Shown here in pieces: positions 5,094 to 6,224 of a stretch of 6,224 nt of DNA. Below the pieces are notes generated by a model. That model ran no database searches and had not been told where the DNA came from. It was given only the letters and a program-made list of their open reading frames with translations. The position numbers and the translations under genes were made by a program. Each line of letters starts with the position of its first letter. Position 1 is the stretch's first letter. Origin of the DNA: an uncultured Rubrobacteraceae bacterium (lineage in GTDB: Bacteria; Actinomycetota; Rubrobacteria; Rubrobacterales; Rubrobacteraceae); assembly GCA_902805985.1 (NCBI GenBank), contig CADCUW010000250.1, positions 1-6,224 on the forward strand, given 5' to 3'.

Positions 5094-6224
5094 TCCGCCA
5101 GGACTCGCACGTTCGCGGCATTCTCCTCTTCTGGGCACCCCTGACAGGGCTGGGCGCCCTCCTGTACGCAGGCCTCATGCGGCTCTCCCGCGGCCTTCCT
5201 TCGGACCTGCGGGAAGGCTCGAACGACCTCGCGACCTACCGCGAGGCCGGGGAGTCCCTGCTGCGCGGGGACCTCCCCTACCGCGACTTCTTTCTCGAGT
5301 ACCCCCCCGGCAGCCTCCCGGCCTTCCTCCCCCCGGCCCTGCTCTCGGATACGAGATCCGGGTTCATCGACCTCTTCTCCTCCGGGATGGCGCTCGGCCT
5401 GGTCGCCGCCCTCGTCCTCGTCGCGCTGACGGCGCGGCGTCTCGGCGGCCCCCGGGTGTGGCCCGTGCCGGCGCTGACCCTCGCCGCGGGCGCCCTGCTT
5501 CTCTACCCCGTGGCCGTCACCCGCTACGACGCCGTCGTCGCCCTGGCGCTCGCGACCGCCGCGTTCGGGGCGGTCCTCGGCGGTCGCTACGCGCCGCTCG
5601 CCTACGCCTCGCTGGGGTTCGGGGCGGCGGCGAAGCTCGTGCCGGCGCTGGCGGTACTGCCGCTGGTCTTCGTCCGGCGTGGCGCGGGCCGTGGTCTCGG
5701 GGTCTTCTTCGCGGTGGCGGCGCTCTTCTTCGTGCCGGCGCTCTTCTTCGGGGGTGGCGGGTTCGCCGGCAGCTTCGCGTACCACGCGGAGCGCGGCCTG
5801 CAGGTCGAGAGCGTGGCGGCTTCCGTGTTGATGGCTTTCGGGCGGGCGGAGGGGGTCGTCTTCGAGTTCGGCGCCTTCGAGGCAATCGGGCCCGGAACCG
5901 GGCTCGCGGCGGGCCTCAGCCTGCCCGCTACGACGGTCTTGCTTCTAATCACGGGGTTGGTGATGTTGCGGCGGCATCGTCTGCGGAGGCTCGACGGCGC
6001 CGAATTCCCCCGGTACGCGGCGGCCCTTATACTGGCGTTCATGCTCGGTTCCAAGGTCCTCTCTCCGCAGTATGAGATCTGGCTCCTCCCACTCGCCCCC
6101 CTGTGCGCGGGGGGCCCGGCCGGCGCCGGCCTCTGCCTCCTCTTCCTCGCCTCCTGCCTGGCCACGACTCAAGTCTTCCCCATCCACTACGCCGACCTGC
6201 TGAACCTTCGTCCTCCCGGCCCGC
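5093..6224 (+). CDS. GT87/DUF2029-type polytopic membrane glycosyltransferase (3' end outside the window)
   Basis: About 377 codons are visible and the frame is open to the right edge. It resembles GT-C enzymes of the GT87/DUF2029 family, membrane mannosyltransferases that use polyprenyl-phosphate sugars to build envelope glycolipids or glycans. With ATC 5093 as residue 1, helix 1 is about 9-29. The first outer loop then has NDLATYREAGESLLRGDLPY, with Asp45 a candidate catalytic acid as in PimE-like enzymes. EYPPGS (69-74), TRYD (143-146), KLVP (181-184), YHAERGLQVES (230-240) and KVLSPQYEIWLLPL (321-334) follow, separated by hydrophobic helices. Start problem: no ATG, GTG or TTG occurs in this frame between its previous stop (4847-4849) and ATG 5177. 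Starting at 5177 would delete helix 1 and place the loop Asp at residue 17. ATC 5093, overlapping the previous TAA by one base, is my preferred start, as a non-canonical codon or a mutated or misread ATG. The acceptor is unknown. Confidence 0.8.
   Translation, partial: MRQDSHVRGILLFWAPLTGLGALLYAGLMRLSRGLPSDLREGSNDLATYREAGESLLRGDLPYRDFFLEYPPGSLPAFLPPALLSDTRSGFIDLFSSGMALGLVAALVLVALTARRLGGPRVWPVPALTLAAGALLLYPVAVTRYDAVVALALATAAFGAVLGGRYAPLAYASLGFGAAAKLVPALAVLPLVFVRRGAGRGLGVFFAVAALFFVPALFFGGGGFAGSFAYHAERGLQVESVAASVLMAFGRAEGVVFEFGAFEAIGPGTGLAAGLSLPATTVLLLITGLVMLRRHRLRRLDGAEFPRYAAALILAFMLGSKVLSPQYEIWLLPLAPLCAGGPAGAGLCLLFLASCLATTQVFPIHYADLLNLRPPGP

Noticed and set aside
4991..5785. Minus-strand 264-residue frame opposite the glycosyltransferase
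   Set aside because: Its Arg/Glu/Gly-rich translation is typical of GC-rich antisense reading. The plus-strand frame carries helices and GT87-like motifs throughout.

Overview
This is a GC-rich (roughly two-thirds G+C or more by eye) chromosomal window from a bacterium. It has GTG and ATG starts, an Hanks-type membrane kinase, and promoter elements placed a few bases from start codons. These traits suggest an actinobacterial lineage, with Rubrobacter-like organisms a reasonable guess. No marker gene is present, so the taxonomy is inference.

Layout. Bases 3-368 (+) hold the C-terminal end of a ring-cleaving dioxygenase of the glyoxalase/VOC superfamily. Bases 369-542 (+) have no intact gene, but one frame reads like the wreck of an aquaporin/glycerol-facilitator C-terminus. 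A strong GC hairpin lies at 548-584. Bases 609-2246 (-) encode a complete 545-residue Ser/Thr kinase: an N-terminal catalytic domain, one membrane span, and about 215 residues of Pro/Ala/Glu-rich outer stalk without PASTA repeats. A 317-base divergent intergenic region follows (2247-2563).

Three plus-strand genes then form a tightly packed operon. The first is a two-domain MgtE/SLC41-like cation permease (2564-3892). Four bases later comes a cytoplasmic protein built as PhoU-TrkA_C-PhoU-TrkA_C (3897-5093). The third is a multi-spanning GT-C glycosyltransferase of GT87/DUF2029 type that runs off the right edge (about 5093 to beyond 6224).

The permease and the PhoU/TrkA_C protein match a pair I know as COG1824 plus COG3273, a conserved but poorly characterised module. 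The simplest reading is that the soluble protein senses a ligand through its TrkA_C domains and gates or stabilises the permease through its PhoU domains. The kinase faces away and may be unrelated.

Most notable observations: (1) the glycosyltransferase frame has no ATG, GTG or TTG before its first membrane helix, and where a coupled TAATG stop/start would be expected the sequence reads TAATC; (2) the permease appears to be leaderless, with a -35/-10 pair at ideal spacing ending six bases before a GTG; (3) the putative aquaporin remnant; (4) a 15-codon tandem duplication inside the permease.
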